From Pseudomethylobacillus aquaticus (GTDB lineage Bacteria > Pseudomonadota > Gammaproteobacteria > Burkholderiales > Methylophilaceae): DNA of 64,000 bases. Below, one piece after another: positions 6,846 to 15,961 of the stretch. Position 1 is the first letter of the stretch. Each line of letters begins with the position of its first letter. The notes beneath the pieces are model-generated. The model searched no databases. It saw only the letters and a program-made list of their open reading frames with translations, and was not told where the DNA came from. The position numbers were made by a program, and so were the translations under genes. Where the stretch lies: contig NZ_RJVP01000001.1 in NCBI RefSeq assembly GCF_003730115.1, forward strand, positions 496,001-560,000, written 5' to 3'.

Positions 6846-7923
6846 GTTCGAGCTGGATCTAAAGCGTGGCAATTTCCAACTACAGGCCAGCCTGAACAGC
6901 GAGGCCAGCGTGATCGGCCTGTTCGGCCCATCCGGCTCCGGCAAGAGCACGCTGTTGAGCCTGCTCACCGGCAGCCTGCAGCCACAGCATGGCCGTATCC
7001 TGGTGGATGGGCGCTGCCTGCTGGATACTGCCCGCCGTATCAACATCCCGGTGCACCAGCGCCGCATCGGCATGGTGTATCAGGAAGGCCGCCTGTTTCC
7101 GCACCTGAATGTGCGCCACAACCTGAGTTACGGCCTGCAACTACTGAAACCGGCGCAACGCCGTTTCAAGCTGGACGATATCGTGGCGTTGCTGGAGCTT
7201 GGCCCGCTGCTGGAACAACGCCCACGCCAGTTGTCGGGTGGGGAACAGCAGCGCGTGGCTCTGGGGCGTGCGCTACTCGCCGCGCCGCAACTGCTGTTGC
7301 TGGACGAGCCGATGGCGGCGCTGGATGACAGGCTGAAAGCGCAGATCCTGCCCTTCCTGCGTCGCATCAAGGACGAGACCGGCGTGCCCATGTTATACGT
7401 CAGTCACGCACTGCACGAGATTCTGACACTCACGCAGCACATCGCCGTGATGCAGGCTGGGCGCCTGCTGGCCCATGGGGATGCCTATGAAGTGTTGGGA
7501 ACGGAGCATGTGTTACCGTTGACGCAGTCGCTGGGGCTGGAAAACCTGCTCAAGTTGCAACTGCTGCCATCACCTCAGGAGTCGGGTTGCAGTGTGGCGC
7601 TATGTGGACAACAGCAGGTGGTGCTGCCCTGGGTGGATGCCGTTGCAGGGTGTGAAGTCGCGGTGGTGATCCCGGCTTCCAGCATCGCGCTGGCCAAGCA
7701 ACGCATAGAAGGCATCAGCATACAGAACCAGCTGCACGGCACCATACGTGCCATACGCACGCATGATCAGCGCGCGCTGCTCAGCATCGACGTGGGTGCG
7801 GAACTACTGGTGGAGATCACCGAAAAATCGCGGCAAGACATGGACTTGCAATGCGGCGACAGCGTCTGCTGCCTGTTCAAGACGCAGGCGATCCGGCTAC
7901 TGGGACATCAGCGCAAAGCATGA
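6838..7923 (+). CDS. modC: Molybdate ABC transporter ATP-binding protein ModC
   Basis: This 361-residue ATPase has Walker A GPSGSGKST (30-38), the signature LSGGEQQRVALGRAL (about 129-143), Walker B LLLLDEPMAALDD, and a switch histidine in YVSHALHE. The last ~70 residues form a TOBE/Mop-type molybdate-binding domain (NQLHGTIRAIRTHDQRALLSIDVG), which can inhibit transport when molybdate is plentiful. It is the last gene of the porin-modABC operon and faces the convergent formate dehydrogenase genes, whose enzyme needs the imported metal. Confidence 0.95.
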   Translation: MIEFELDLKRGNFQLQASLNSEASVIGLFGPSGSGKSTLLSLLTGSLQPQHGRILVDGRCLLDTARRINIPVHQRRIGMVYQEGRLFPHLNVRHNLSYGLQLLKPAQRRFKLDDIVALLELGPLLEQRPRQLSGGEQQRVALGRALLAAPQLLLLDEPMAALDDRLKAQILPFLRRIKDETGVPMLYVSHALHEILTLTQHIAVMQAGRLLAHGDAYEVLGTEHVLPLTQSLGLENLLKLQLLPSPQESGCSVALCGQQQVVLPWVDAVAGCEVAVVIPASSIALAKQRIEGISIQNQLHGTIRAIRTHDQRALLSIDVGAELLVEITEKSRQDMDLQCGDSVCCLFKTQAIRLLGHQRKA

Positions 7924-7975
7924 CCGCGATACGCTGGCTTGGCACAGGGCAACGCCAGCCAGTAGCGGTTCTGCC

Positions 7976-8203
7976 TTAGCTGGCCAGCGCGGCGCGGTGC
8001 TCCTTGATGGCCTCGCCGACGATGGCATGCAAGCCTGCACCCTGCTGTGCTTCCACATGCGCAATGATCTGTTCGCGCATGCTCAGCGCCCAGAACTTCT
8101 TGAGATGGTTGGCGATGTCTTTTCTGGCTTCGACCGGGTCCGGGTAGGACTGAAAAAAATCGCCGATCTGGTTGGCCATTTCTAGCAAGCGTTGGGTCTG
8201 CAT
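7976..8203 (-). CDS. fdsD: Formate dehydrogenase delta subunit FdsD
   Basis: From ATG 8201-8203 the protein has 75 residues (MQTQRLLEMANQIGDFFQSY...). The pattern of an N-terminal 'RLLxMANQIGxFF' helix and 'HLKKFWALSMREQII' is that of FdsD. This small subunit stabilises the Mo-dependent NAD-linked formate dehydrogenase and helps cofactor insertion. The longer open frame upstream is not used: AAGGAA precedes this ATG, which starts three bases after the fdhD stop codon. It closes the fdsGBA-fdhD-fdsD operon. Confidence 0.93.
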   Translation of the reverse strand: MQTQRLLEMANQIGDFFQSYPDPVEARKDIANHLKKFWALSMREQIIAHVEAQQGAGLHAIVGEAIKEHRAALAS

Positions 8204-8205
8204 TT

Positions 8206-9045
8206 CTATTCCTTGTACTGCACGCGCTCGGCGCCACTGTAAATTACGAATTGTTGATTGCGGGCGAACCCGATCAGGGTCATGCCACATTGCTGCGCAA
8301 TGCGGATCGCCAGCCCGGTAGGGGCGGAAACCGCCACCAGCATGGCCACGCCGGCCGCAGCTACCTTCTGCACCATCTCATAACTGGCCCGACTGGTGGT
8401 CAGCACGAAACCCGGCGTCTGGATAGCTTGCCTGAGCCTGGCGCCGATCAGTTTGTCCAGCGCATTATGGCGGCCCACATCTTCGCGCACCAGGCAGATG
8501 CTGCCATCCGGTGCCACCCAGGCACAGGCGTGGGTCGCGCCGGTCAATAGCTGCAGCGGCTGGAGTTCGCGTATGCGATGATGCGCCGCGTCGATGGCCA
8601 CGCTGGCCACCGGGGGCAGCACCGACGTGACCGGCTGAGGAGCCAGTTGCGCTGGCAAACGCATGGCCTGATCCAGGCTCTCGGCACCGCACAGGCCACA
8701 ACCCGTCTTGCCGGCCAGGTTGCGACGGCGTTCTTTGAGCAGGTGGAAGCGCTCGGTGGCCAGGGCTATATGCACCTCGATACCCTTGTCATGGCGGACC
8801 ACTTCGATGCCATAGACCTCGTCCAGACCATGGATGATGCCCTCGGCCAGCGAAAAGCCCACAGCAAAATCCTCAAAATCCTGCGGTGTCGCCAGCATCA
8901 CCGCATAGGAGATGCCGTTGTAGACCATGGCGATCGGCACCTCTTCTGCCACCTGGTCCTGCACAGGCTGAACCAGATGCGCATCGCGCTTGATCACCGC
9001 TTGCTGGCTGGAGGTGGCTGAGGTGGCGATCAGCTCAGCGGACAA
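8206..9045 (-). CDS. fdhD: Formate dehydrogenase accessory sulfurtransferase FdhD
   Basis: FdhD passes sulfur from the cysteine desulfurase to the Mo-bis-MGD cofactor, a step needed for formate dehydrogenase activity. The 279-residue protein shows the essential loop with Cys116-Gly-Leu-Cys119 (KTGCGLCGAES), plus DFAVGFSLAEGII and VREDVGRHNALDKLIG, all conserved in the family. The frame begins with TTG at 9043-9045 behind GGGAAA; a nearby ATG in another frame stops after six codons. It lies between fdsA (25 bases) and fdsD (three bases). Confidence 0.95.
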   Translation of the reverse strand: MSAELIATSATSSQQAVIKRDAHLVQPVQDQVAEEVPIAMVYNGISYAVMLATPQDFEDFAVGFSLAEGIIHGLDEVYGIEVVRHDKGIEVHIALATERFHLLKERRRNLAGKTGCGLCGAESLDQAMRLPAQLAPQPVTSVLPPVASVAIDAAHHRIRELQPLQLLTGATHACAWVAPDGSICLVREDVGRHNALDKLIGARLRQAIQTPGFVLTTSRASYEMVQKVAAAGVAMLVAVSAPTGLAIRIAQQCGMTLIGFARNQQFVIYSGAERVQYKE

Positions 9046-9069
9046 TTTTTCCCATTCTCGTGTTGACCA

Positions 9070-11916
9070 TCACTCTGTCGCCGCGACATCGGCTGGCAAG
9101 CCTGCGAAGGCGATCTGCGCTTCACTGAAGTTCTGGTACTCGGTCTGCCAGTCGGACAGCTGCGTCACACGCGCCACCTGCACAGCGGTCACCTTGTACT
9201 CGGGGCAGTTGGTGGCCCAATCCGAGTTGTCGGTGGTGATCACATTGGCGCCCGATTCCGGGTGGTGGAAGGTGGTATACACCACGCCAGGCTGCACACG
9301 CTCGGTGATGGTGGCGCGCAGCACGGTCTCGCCGGCACGGCTGGTGATGCCCACCCAGTCGCCCTCCTGGATGCCACGCTCCTCGGCATCATGCGGATGA
9401 ATCTCGATGAGGTCTTCCTGATGCCAGGCCACGTTGGCGGTACGCCGTGTCTGTGCCCCCACGTTGTACTGGCTGAGGATGCGGCCGGTGGTGAGGATGA
9501 GCGGGAACCTGGCTGTGACCTTCTCGCTGGTGGGCACATACTGGGTGATGAAGAACTTGCCCTTGCCGCGCACGAATTCATCCACGTGCATGACCGGGGT
9601 GCCGTTCGGATGCGTGTCGTTGCATGGCCACTGGATGCTGCCCAGTTCGTCCAGCTTGGCGAAACTCACACCTTCGAAGGTGGGGGTGAGGCGTGCGATC
9701 TCGTCCATGATGTCAGACGCATGCTGGTATTCCATGGGGTAACCCAGGGCGGTCGACAGCTTGGCGGTGATCTCCCAGTCTTCCATACCGTTCTTGGGCG
9801 TCATCACACGGCGCACCGGCGAGATACGGCGCTCGGCGTTGGTGAAGGTGCCGCTCTTTTCCAGGAAGGACGCGCCCGGGAAGAACACATGCGCATACAT
9901 GGCCGTCTCGTTCAGGAACAGGTCCTGCACGATGACGCATTCCATGGACTCCAGTGCGTGCGTGACGTGCTGGGTGTTGGGGTCGGACTGGGCGATGTCT
10001 TCGCCATTGCAGTAGATAGCCTTGAATTTGCCCTCGCCTGCCAGATCCAGCATGTTGGGGATGCGCAGACCCGGATCGTTGCTCAAGGGACGGCCCCAGG
10101 CCTGCTCGAACAGGGCACGCGTCTCGTCGTCCGACACATGACGGTAACCCGGGAACTCATGCGGCATGGAGCCCATGTCACAGGACCCCTGCACATTATT
10201 CTGGCCACGCAATGGGTTCACGCCCACACCTTCACGGCCGATGTTACCGGTCGCCATGGCCAGGTTGGCGATGCCCATCACCATGGTAGAGCCCTGGCTG
10301 TGTTCGGTGACACCCAGCCCGTAGTAGATGGCGGCATTGCCGCCGGTGGCATACAGGCGCGCCGCCGCACGCAGTTCTTCAGCATCCACACCGCTGAACG
10401 GCTCCAGTGCTTCAGGGGAGTTCTCTGGTTTTGCGACGAAATCACGCCAGGCTACAAAGGAATCCCACTCGCAACGCTCGCGCACGAACGCTTCGTTAAC
10501 CAGGCCTTCGGTCACGATCACGTGAGCCAGCGCCGAGATCAGTGCCACATTGGTGCCAGGACGCAGCTTGAGGTGGTGGTCTGCCCTGACGTGCGGCGAC
10601 GACACCAGGTCGATGGCACGCGGGTCGGCGATGATGAGCTTGGCGCCTTCACGCAGGCGGCGCTTCATCTGCGACGCGAACACCGGGTGACCGTCGGTGG
10701 GGTTGGCGCCTATGATCATGATCACATCGGATTGCATCACGGAATCAAAGGTCTGCGTGCCCGCCGATTCGCCCAGGGTCTGCTTCAGGCCATAACCGGT
10801 AGGCGAATGGCAGACGCGTGCGCAGGTGTCCACATTGTTGCTGCCGAACACGGCGCGCACCAGCTTCTGCACCACATAGACTTCTTCGTTGGTGCAGCGC
10901 GAAGAGGTGATGGCACCGACGGAATCCTTGCCATATTGGCGCTGGATACGCGTGATCTCGCTGGCGGCGTAGTTGATCGCCTCGTCCCAGCTGACTTCCT
11001 GCCAGGGATCCTTGATGCTCTTGCGTATCATCGGTGTGGTGATACGGTCCTTGTGGGTGGTGTAGCCCCAGGCGAAACGGCCCTTGACGCAGGAATGGCC
11101 ATGATTGGCGCCACCGTCCTTGTTGGGCACCATGCGGATGACCTCTTCACCACGCATCTCGGCATTGAAGGAACAACCCACGCCGCAATAGGCGCAGGTA
11201 GTGGTCACGCTATGCTCGGGCAGGCCTTGCTCGATCACCGATTTTTCCATCAGCGTGGCAGTCGGGCAGGCTTGCACGCAAGCACCACAGGACACACACT
11301 CGGAGTCCATGAAGTTACCGGTACCGGAAGCGACCTTGGAGTCGAAGCCACGACCATGGATGGTCAGTGCGAAAGTGCCTTGTGTCTCTTCGCAGGCGCG
11401 CACGCAGCGAGAACAGACGATGCACTTGGACGGGTCAAAGGTGAAATACGGATTGGAGGTGTCCTTCTCGGCCTTGAGATGGTTCTCGCCTTCGTAGCCG
11501 TAACGCACTTCACGCAGCCCCACCGCCCCGGCCATGTCCTGCAACTCGCAATCGCCGTTGGCAGCGCAGGTCAGGCAGTCCAGCGGGTGGTCGGAAATGT
11601 AGAGCTCCATCACGCCACGACGGATATCCGCCAGTTTTGGGGTCTGGGTATGCACCTTCATGCCGGCATCCACAGGCGTGGTACACGAAGCCGGATAGCC
11701 ACGACGCCCTTCGATCTCGACCAGACACAAACGGCAGGACCCGAACGGGTCCAGACTGTCCGTGGCACACAACTTGGGCACCGTGATGCCAGCTTCCATC
11801 GAAGCGCGCATCACGGAAGTGCCTGCTGCGACGGTGACTTCGCGGCCATCAATCTCCAGCGTCACCTGCTTGTCGGCGATCGCCGCCGGCGTACCATAAT
11901 CTATTTGTTTGTCCAT
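9070..11916 (-). CDS. fdsA: NAD-dependent Mo formate dehydrogenase, alpha (catalytic) subunit FdsA
   Basis: This 948-residue subunit oxidises formate to CO2 in the cytoplasm. The N-terminus binds a [2Fe-2S] cluster (Cys50, 61, 64, 78), then clusters at HPLDCLTCAANGDCELQD, CIVCSRCVRAC and CVSCGACVQACPT. The bis-MGD domain starts with CAYCGVGC. The Mo ligand is a cysteine in CARVCHSPTGYG, so it is not a selenoprotein. The start is ATG 11914-11916 (MDKQIDYG) because GAGGAGAG lies just before it; the longer frame runs into fdsB. Electrons flow to FdsB and NAD+. This step supplies NADH in methylotrophs. Confidence 0.97.
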   Translation of the reverse strand: MDKQIDYGTPAAIADKQVTLEIDGREVTVAAGTSVMRASMEAGITVPKLCATDSLDPFGSCRLCLVEIEGRRGYPASCTTPVDAGMKVHTQTPKLADIRRGVMELYISDHPLDCLTCAANGDCELQDMAGAVGLREVRYGYEGENHLKAEKDTSNPYFTFDPSKCIVCSRCVRACEETQGTFALTIHGRGFDSKVASGTGNFMDSECVSCGACVQACPTATLMEKSVIEQGLPEHSVTTTCAYCGVGCSFNAEMRGEEVIRMVPNKDGGANHGHSCVKGRFAWGYTTHKDRITTPMIRKSIKDPWQEVSWDEAINYAASEITRIQRQYGKDSVGAITSSRCTNEEVYVVQKLVRAVFGSNNVDTCARVCHSPTGYGLKQTLGESAGTQTFDSVMQSDVIMIIGANPTDGHPVFASQMKRRLREGAKLIIADPRAIDLVSSPHVRADHHLKLRPGTNVALISALAHVIVTEGLVNEAFVRERCEWDSFVAWRDFVAKPENSPEALEPFSGVDAEELRAAARLYATGGNAAIYYGLGVTEHSQGSTMVMGIANLAMATGNIGREGVGVNPLRGQNNVQGSCDMGSMPHEFPGYRHVSDDETRALFEQAWGRPLSNDPGLRIPNMLDLAGEGKFKAIYCNGEDIAQSDPNTQHVTHALESMECVIVQDLFLNETAMYAHVFFPGASFLEKSGTFTNAERRISPVRRVMTPKNGMEDWEITAKLSTALGYPMEYQHASDIMDEIARLTPTFEGVSFAKLDELGSIQWPCNDTHPNGTPVMHVDEFVRGKGKFFITQYVPTSEKVTARFPLILTTGRILSQYNVGAQTRRTANVAWHQEDLIEIHPHDAEERGIQEGDWVGITSRAGETVLRATITERVQPGVVYTTFHHPESGANVITTDNSDWATNCPEYKVTAVQVARVTQLSDWQTEYQNFSEAQIAFAGLPADVAATE

Positions 11917-11929
11917 GATGTCTCTCCTC

Positions 11930-13504
11930 TCAGGCCGGATCAGCCAGCGCGGTTTCGCTGGTGATGGCCGAAGCCTTGCTAAAGTCTTCCGGGAAGTGGT
12001 TGAGCGCACTCAACACCGGGTATGGCGTCATGCCACCCAGCGCGCACAGCGAACCATTGAGCAAGGTATCACTGAGGTCGCGCACCAGAGCGATGTTCTT
12101 GCTCACCTGCTTGCCCTGCATGATGTTGTCCATCACTTCCACGCCGCGCGTGGAACCGATGCGGCATGGCGTGCATTTACCACAGGATTCCACAGCACAG
12201 AATTCGAAGGCATACCGGGCCATCTTGGCCATGTCGACGGTATCGTCAAACGCGACGATGCCACCATGACCGAGCACCGCCCAGATCTCGCTGAATTTCT
12301 CGTAATCCAGCGGCGTATCGAACTGCGATTCCGGCAGATAAGCGCCCAGCGGGCCACCCACCTGCACGGCACGGATAGGCCGACCGGAGGCGGAACCACC
12401 GCCATAGTCATACAGTAATTCACGCAAGGTGACGCCAAAGGCTTTTTCGACCAGACCAGGCTGCTTGATGTTGCCCGCCAACTGGATAGGCAAGGTGCCG
12501 CGTGAGCGACCCATGCCATAGTCACGGTAGTATTCCGCGCCCTTATCCAACACGATGGGCACGGTGGCCAGCGAGATCACGTTGTTGACCACGGTGGGCT
12601 TGCCAAACAAACCTTCGATCGCTGGCAAAGGCGGTTTGAAACGCACCAGGCCGCGCTTGCCTTCCAGGCTCTCCAGCAAGGAGGTTTCTTCACCGCAAAC
12701 ATAAGCCCCCGCAGCGCGGCGCACTTCGAGGTGGAAGGTATGGGCGCTACCCAGGATGTGTTCACCCAGATAACCGGCCGCCTGGGCACGCTCGATGGCG
12801 GTATTGAGCGACACCAGCGCATGCGGATATTCGGAACGCAGGTAGATGTAGCCTTGCGTAGCCCCTACTGCGATAGCGGCGATGGTCATGCCTTCGATCA
12901 GTACGTAGGGGTCGTCTTCCATGATCATACGGTCAGAATAAGTACCGGAATCGCCTTCATCCGCGTTGCAGACGATGTATTTCTGATCCGCCACGCAGCC
13001 AGCCACGGTCTTCCATTTGATGCCAGTCGGGAATGCCGCACCGCCACGTCCTCGCAGACCGGAATCGGTGACCTGCTGCACGATGGCATCCGGCGTCATC
13101 GCCAGCGCATTGCGCAGTCCGCGATACCCGTCATGGGCCAGATAATCATCAAGAGAAACCGGGTCGGTGATACCTACACGCGCAAAGGTCAGGCGTTCCT
13201 GATTCTTGAGCCAGGGCAGCTGGTCAGTGATGCCAAGATGCAGGGCATGGGCCCCGCCATGCAGGAAATCTGCATCGAACAGGCTGGCGACATCCGCCAC
13301 CTTCACCGGACCATAAGCCACGCGTCCATCAGCCGTGCCAACTTCCACCAGCGTTTCCAGCCAGTACAAACCACGCGAGCCATTGCGCACCAGCTCGATA
13401 ACGAGACCGCGGCGCTCGGCTTCGGCACGGATGGCCTTGGCGACGCGCTCGGCGCCCATGGACAAGGCGCCGGAATCACAGGGGACATAGACTCGCACGC
13501 TCAT
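11930..13504 (-). CDS. fdsB: NAD-dependent formate dehydrogenase, beta subunit FdsB (FMN, NAD site)
   Basis: The 524-residue subunit resembles NuoF with an N-terminal thioredoxin-like extension. It shows the NADH/FMN motifs [16 protein letters not shown] and [21 protein letters not shown], and a C-terminal [4Fe-4S] motif [16 protein letters not shown] with a fourth cysteine in SLCALGG. It reduces NAD+ with electrons from FdsA. Its ATG overlaps the fdsG stop by four bases, and fdsA begins 13 bases downstream, so the three genes are translated as one operon. Confidence 0.96.
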   Translation of the reverse strand: MSVRVYVPCDSGALSMGAERVAKAIRAEAERRGLVIELVRNGSRGLYWLETLVEVGTADGRVAYGPVKVADVASLFDADFLHGGAHALHLGITDQLPWLKNQERLTFARVGITDPVSLDDYLAHDGYRGLRNALAMTPDAIVQQVTDSGLRGRGGAAFPTGIKWKTVAGCVADQKYIVCNADEGDSGTYSDRMIMEDDPYVLIEGMTIAAIAVGATQGYIYLRSEYPHALVSLNTAIERAQAAGYLGEHILGSAHTFHLEVRRAAGAYVCGEETSLLESLEGKRGLVRFKPPLPAIEGLFGKPTVVNNVISLATVPIVLDKGAEYYRDYGMGRSRGTLPIQLAGNIKQPGLVEKAFGVTLRELLYDYGGGSASGRPIRAVQVGGPLGAYLPESQFDTPLDYEKFSEIWAVLGHGGIVAFDDTVDMAKMARYAFEFCAVESCGKCTPCRIGSTRGVEVMDNIMQGKQVSKNIALVRDLSDTLLNGSLCALGGMTPYPVLSALNHFPEDFSKASAITSETALADPA

Positions 13505-13968
13505 GCCGCCTCCAGCGTATTCAGCAGCTCGTCGATGGTGGCCTTATCCACACGGCCCAGCACCTGTTCGTCGAACATCACGGCAGGCGACAAGGCACAG
13601 TTACCCAGACAATAGACCGGCTCCAGCGTCACGGCATGATCGGCACTGGTGCCATGGTAATCCACGCCCAGCCTGGCTTTGACATAATGTTCCAGCTCGC
13701 TGCAGCCCATGGCCTGACAGGATTCGGCACGGCACACCTGCAGGATGTGACGGCCAGGCGCATGGGTACGGAAGTGGTGGTAAAACCCCACTACCCCATG
13801 CACCTCCGCTACCGACAGATTCATGCCTTTGGCGATGGCGGGATAACTCTCCTCGGGGATATACCCGATGGCATCCTGAACCGCATGCAACAGCGGCAGC
13901 AAACCACCCGCCATACCGCGATGGGCTTCGATTTTTTCAGCTATCAGCTCATTATGACCTTGAACCAC
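13501..13968 (-). CDS. fdsG: NAD-dependent formate dehydrogenase, gamma subunit FdsG (NuoE-like)
   Basis: The 155-residue protein has the NuoE fold with four cysteines for a [2Fe-2S] cluster: [12 protein letters not shown] (about 80-91) and CLGNCALSP (about 120-128). The N-terminal helix bundle includes [18 protein letters not shown]. It sits beside FdsB in the diaphorase unit. The start is GTG 13966-13968 behind GAGGAG. It is the first gene of the fds operon and diverges from the OFA carrier gene, so the 230-base spacer should hold both promoters. Confidence 0.95.
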   Translation of the reverse strand: MVQGHNELIAEKIEAHRGMAGGLLPLLHAVQDAIGYIPEESYPAIAKGMNLSVAEVHGVVGFYHHFRTHAPGRHILQVCRAESCQAMGCSELEHYVKARLGVDYHGTSADHAVTLEPVYCLGNCALSPAVMFDEQVLGRVDKATIDELLNTLEAA

Positions 13969-14198
13969 ACTTGCTCCTCGGACGCTACATTTATTGTTTT
14001 ATTGATCACGGCAGATTGCCATCTTGTGTTGATGTAGACAGCAAAATAGAACGTTTGTTGTATTCTGTGCTACACAAGGAAAAACTGTCAAACTAACATC
14101 ATGTGGGCGGGATGATACCGACCGCCACGATGACCGATTAAGTGATATTGCGATATAGAAACACGGATAAATAAAATCAATAATTAAAGGAGAGTGAC

Positions 14199-15563
14199 TT
14201 GTCTGGCTTTTTTTCAAAGGAAAGAATCACCGCAGGGCCGAACTACAATCGTTGGCTGATCCCTCCGGCAGCACTTTCCGTGCATCTGTGTATCGGGCAA
14301 GCCTATGCCTTCAGCGTGTTCAACGAGCCACTCACGCGTGTTATCGGCATCCAGGAGGCACTTCCTGAGGACTGGAAACTCACCACCATAGGCTGGATCT
14401 TCAGTCTGGCCATCGTTTTCCTCGGTTTATCCGCTGCTTTCGCTGGCAAATGGCTGGAAAAAGTCGGCCCGCGCATGACCATGTTCACTGCCGCCTGCTG
14501 CTTTGGCGGCGGACTGCTGATCTCAGCCATCGGCGTCGAGCTGCATCAGATCTGGTTGATCTATCTGGGTTACGGCGTGGTCGGCGGCTGCGGGCTGGGC
14601 CTGGGCTATGTGTCACCGGTATCCACGTTGATCAAGTGGTTCCCGGACCGGCGCGGCATGGCCACCGGCATGGCCATCATGGGTTTTGGTGGTGGCGCGA
14701 TGATAGGCTCGCCACTCAGCGTGGCCTTGATGAATTTCTTTTCCAGCGACACCTCCACGGGCGTGGCACAGACTTTCGCTGTGATGGGCACGCTGTACTT
14801 CATCTCCATGGTCATCGGCTCGCTGGCGATCCGCATCCCGGCCGAAAACTGGAAACCAGCGGGCTGGGTACCGTCCGAAAAGCCTAAAAAGATGGTCACC
14901 CAGCACCATGTGCACATTGATGAAGCGCTTAAGACGCCGCAGTTCTATCTGCTGTGGGTGATTCTGTGCTTTAACGTGACGGCGGGTATCGGCATCCTTG
15001 GCCAGGCCTCGGTGATGATCCAGGAGATGTTCAAGGGCGGCATCAGCCCAGAGGCGGCGGCAGGCTTTGTCGGTCTGCTCAGCCTGTTCAATATGGCAGG
15101 CCGTTTCATCTGGTCTTCCGCCTCGGACTACATCGGCCGCCAAAACACCTACTTCGTGTTCTTCGCGCTTGGCGCGCTGTTCTACTCACTGCTGCCCAGC
15201 CTGGGCCAACAAGGCAATGTGGTGCTGTTCATCGCCGCCTCGGCCGTCATCATGAGCATGTATGGCGGCGGCTTCGCGACCATCCCGGCTTACCTGGCCG
15301 ACATCTTTGGCACCAAGTTCGTGGGCGGCATCCATGGACGCCTGCTCACCGCCTGGGCCACAGCAGGCATCCTCGGCCCGGTACTGGTCAATTACATCCG
15401 TGAATACCAGATCGAGCAGGGCATGGCCAAGGCAGATGCTTACAATTTCACGCTGTATATCATGGCCTGTCTGCTGGTCGTCGGCTTCATCTGCAACCTG
15501 CTGATGCGCGAAGTGCACCCCAAACATCATCTCAAAGCTGATACTGCCGGCAACGGCCAATAA
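14199..15563 (+). CDS. OFA-family MFS transporter (oxalate/formate antiporter type)
   Basis: This 454-residue carrier has twelve predicted helices. Its N-terminus (NYNRWLIPPAALSVHLCIGQAYAFSVF) and the loop DRRGMATGMAIMGFGGGAM mark the oxalate:formate antiporter branch of the major facilitator superfamily. Family members exchange small carboxylates; the actual substrate here is not shown by sequence. The divergent formate dehydrogenase operon makes formate or oxalate plausible. The start is TTG 14199-14201, preceded by AAAGGAGAG. A 41-residue membrane peptide gene follows after 11 bases. Confidence 0.88.
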   Translation: MSGFFSKERITAGPNYNRWLIPPAALSVHLCIGQAYAFSVFNEPLTRVIGIQEALPEDWKLTTIGWIFSLAIVFLGLSAAFAGKWLEKVGPRMTMFTAACCFGGGLLISAIGVELHQIWLIYLGYGVVGGCGLGLGYVSPVSTLIKWFPDRRGMATGMAIMGFGGGAMIGSPLSVALMNFFSSDTSTGVAQTFAVMGTLYFISMVIGSLAIRIPAENWKPAGWVPSEKPKKMVTQHHVHIDEALKTPQFYLLWVILCFNVTAGIGILGQASVMIQEMFKGGISPEAAAGFVGLLSLFNMAGRFIWSSASDYIGRQNTYFVFFALGALFYSLLPSLGQQGNVVLFIAASAVIMSMYGGGFATIPAYLADIFGTKFVGGIHGRLLTAWATAGILGPVLVNYIREYQIEQGMAKADAYNFTLYIMACLLVVGFICNLLMREVHPKHHLKADTAGNGQ

Positions 15564-15574
15564 GGAGATCGCAC

Positions 15575-15700
15575 ATGGAAACCAAATCTGCCAGCCTGGG
15601 CCGTTATGTGGTGGCCATCCTGTTCTGGGCTTATGTCTTGATCCCACTGGCCTGGGGTGTATCACAGACCTTGCGTAAAGCGCTACTACTGCTGCATTGA
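15575..15700 (+). CDS. MFS transporter small subunit-like membrane peptide (41 aa)
   Basis: An ATG at 15575 with AAGGAG upstream opens a 41-codon gene. A short charged N-terminus (METKSASLGRY) leads into one transmembrane helix (about 12-31, containing FWAYVLIPLAWGV) and a basic turn, KALLLLH end. It lies 11 bases after the OFA carrier and before a terminator, so it is cotranscribed. I recall small proteins of this size and motif annotated as a small subunit of OFA-type MFS carriers. It is probably a helper of the carrier; no function is proven. Confidence 0.82.
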   Translation: METKSASLGRYVVAILFWAYVLIPLAWGVSQTLRKALLLLH

Positions 15701-15731
15701 ACCAACAAGAACGAATATCGGTATCTGCTCT

Positions 15732-15768
15732 AAAAAGCGATCGCCCATGCATGGGCGATCGCTTTTTT
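15732..15768 (+). terminator. Rho-independent terminator after the OFA carrier operon
   Basis: AGCGATCGCCCATG pairs perfectly with CATGGGCGATCGCT, flanked by five A and six T. It closes the carrier/small-subunit operon. Confidence 0.88.
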
Positions 15769-15901
15769 CACAGCTTAATTATCTAGCCGACAAGGCACTT
15801 GATAAATGACGCTCAATCGATCTTAAAAGTTATACCGAACCAGTCTCGGCTCCCTCAGCCAGAGTCTTGTCCAAACGCAATATATTCAGAACTTTTCGCC
15901 A

Positions 15902-15928
15902 CTAGCACTCTCTCATGGTGAGTGCTAA
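15902..15928 (+). promoter_or_regulatory. CIRCE operator (HrcA site) upstream of rpoH
   Basis: CTAGCACTC (15902-15910), nine bases, GAGTGCTAA (15920-15928). This matches the CIRCE consensus TTAGCACTC-N9-GAGTGCTAA at all but the first base. It lies 34 bases upstream of the rpoH start codon, so HrcA should repress rpoH until heat shock titrates GroEL away. Confidence 0.9.
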
Positions 15929-15961
15929 AATCAACTTAATGCGAAATACGAGGGAGTCATC

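Noticed and set aside
9262-11964. 900-codon open frame on the plus strand
   Set aside because: It is antisense to fdsA, has a composition (very rich in His, Gly, Arg) typical of mirror frames in GC-rich genes, and no recognisable domain.
13969-14198. Specific promoters for the divergent fdsG and OFA carrier genes
   Set aside because: Several weak -10/-35-like words exist in the 230-base spacer, but none stands out enough to report.
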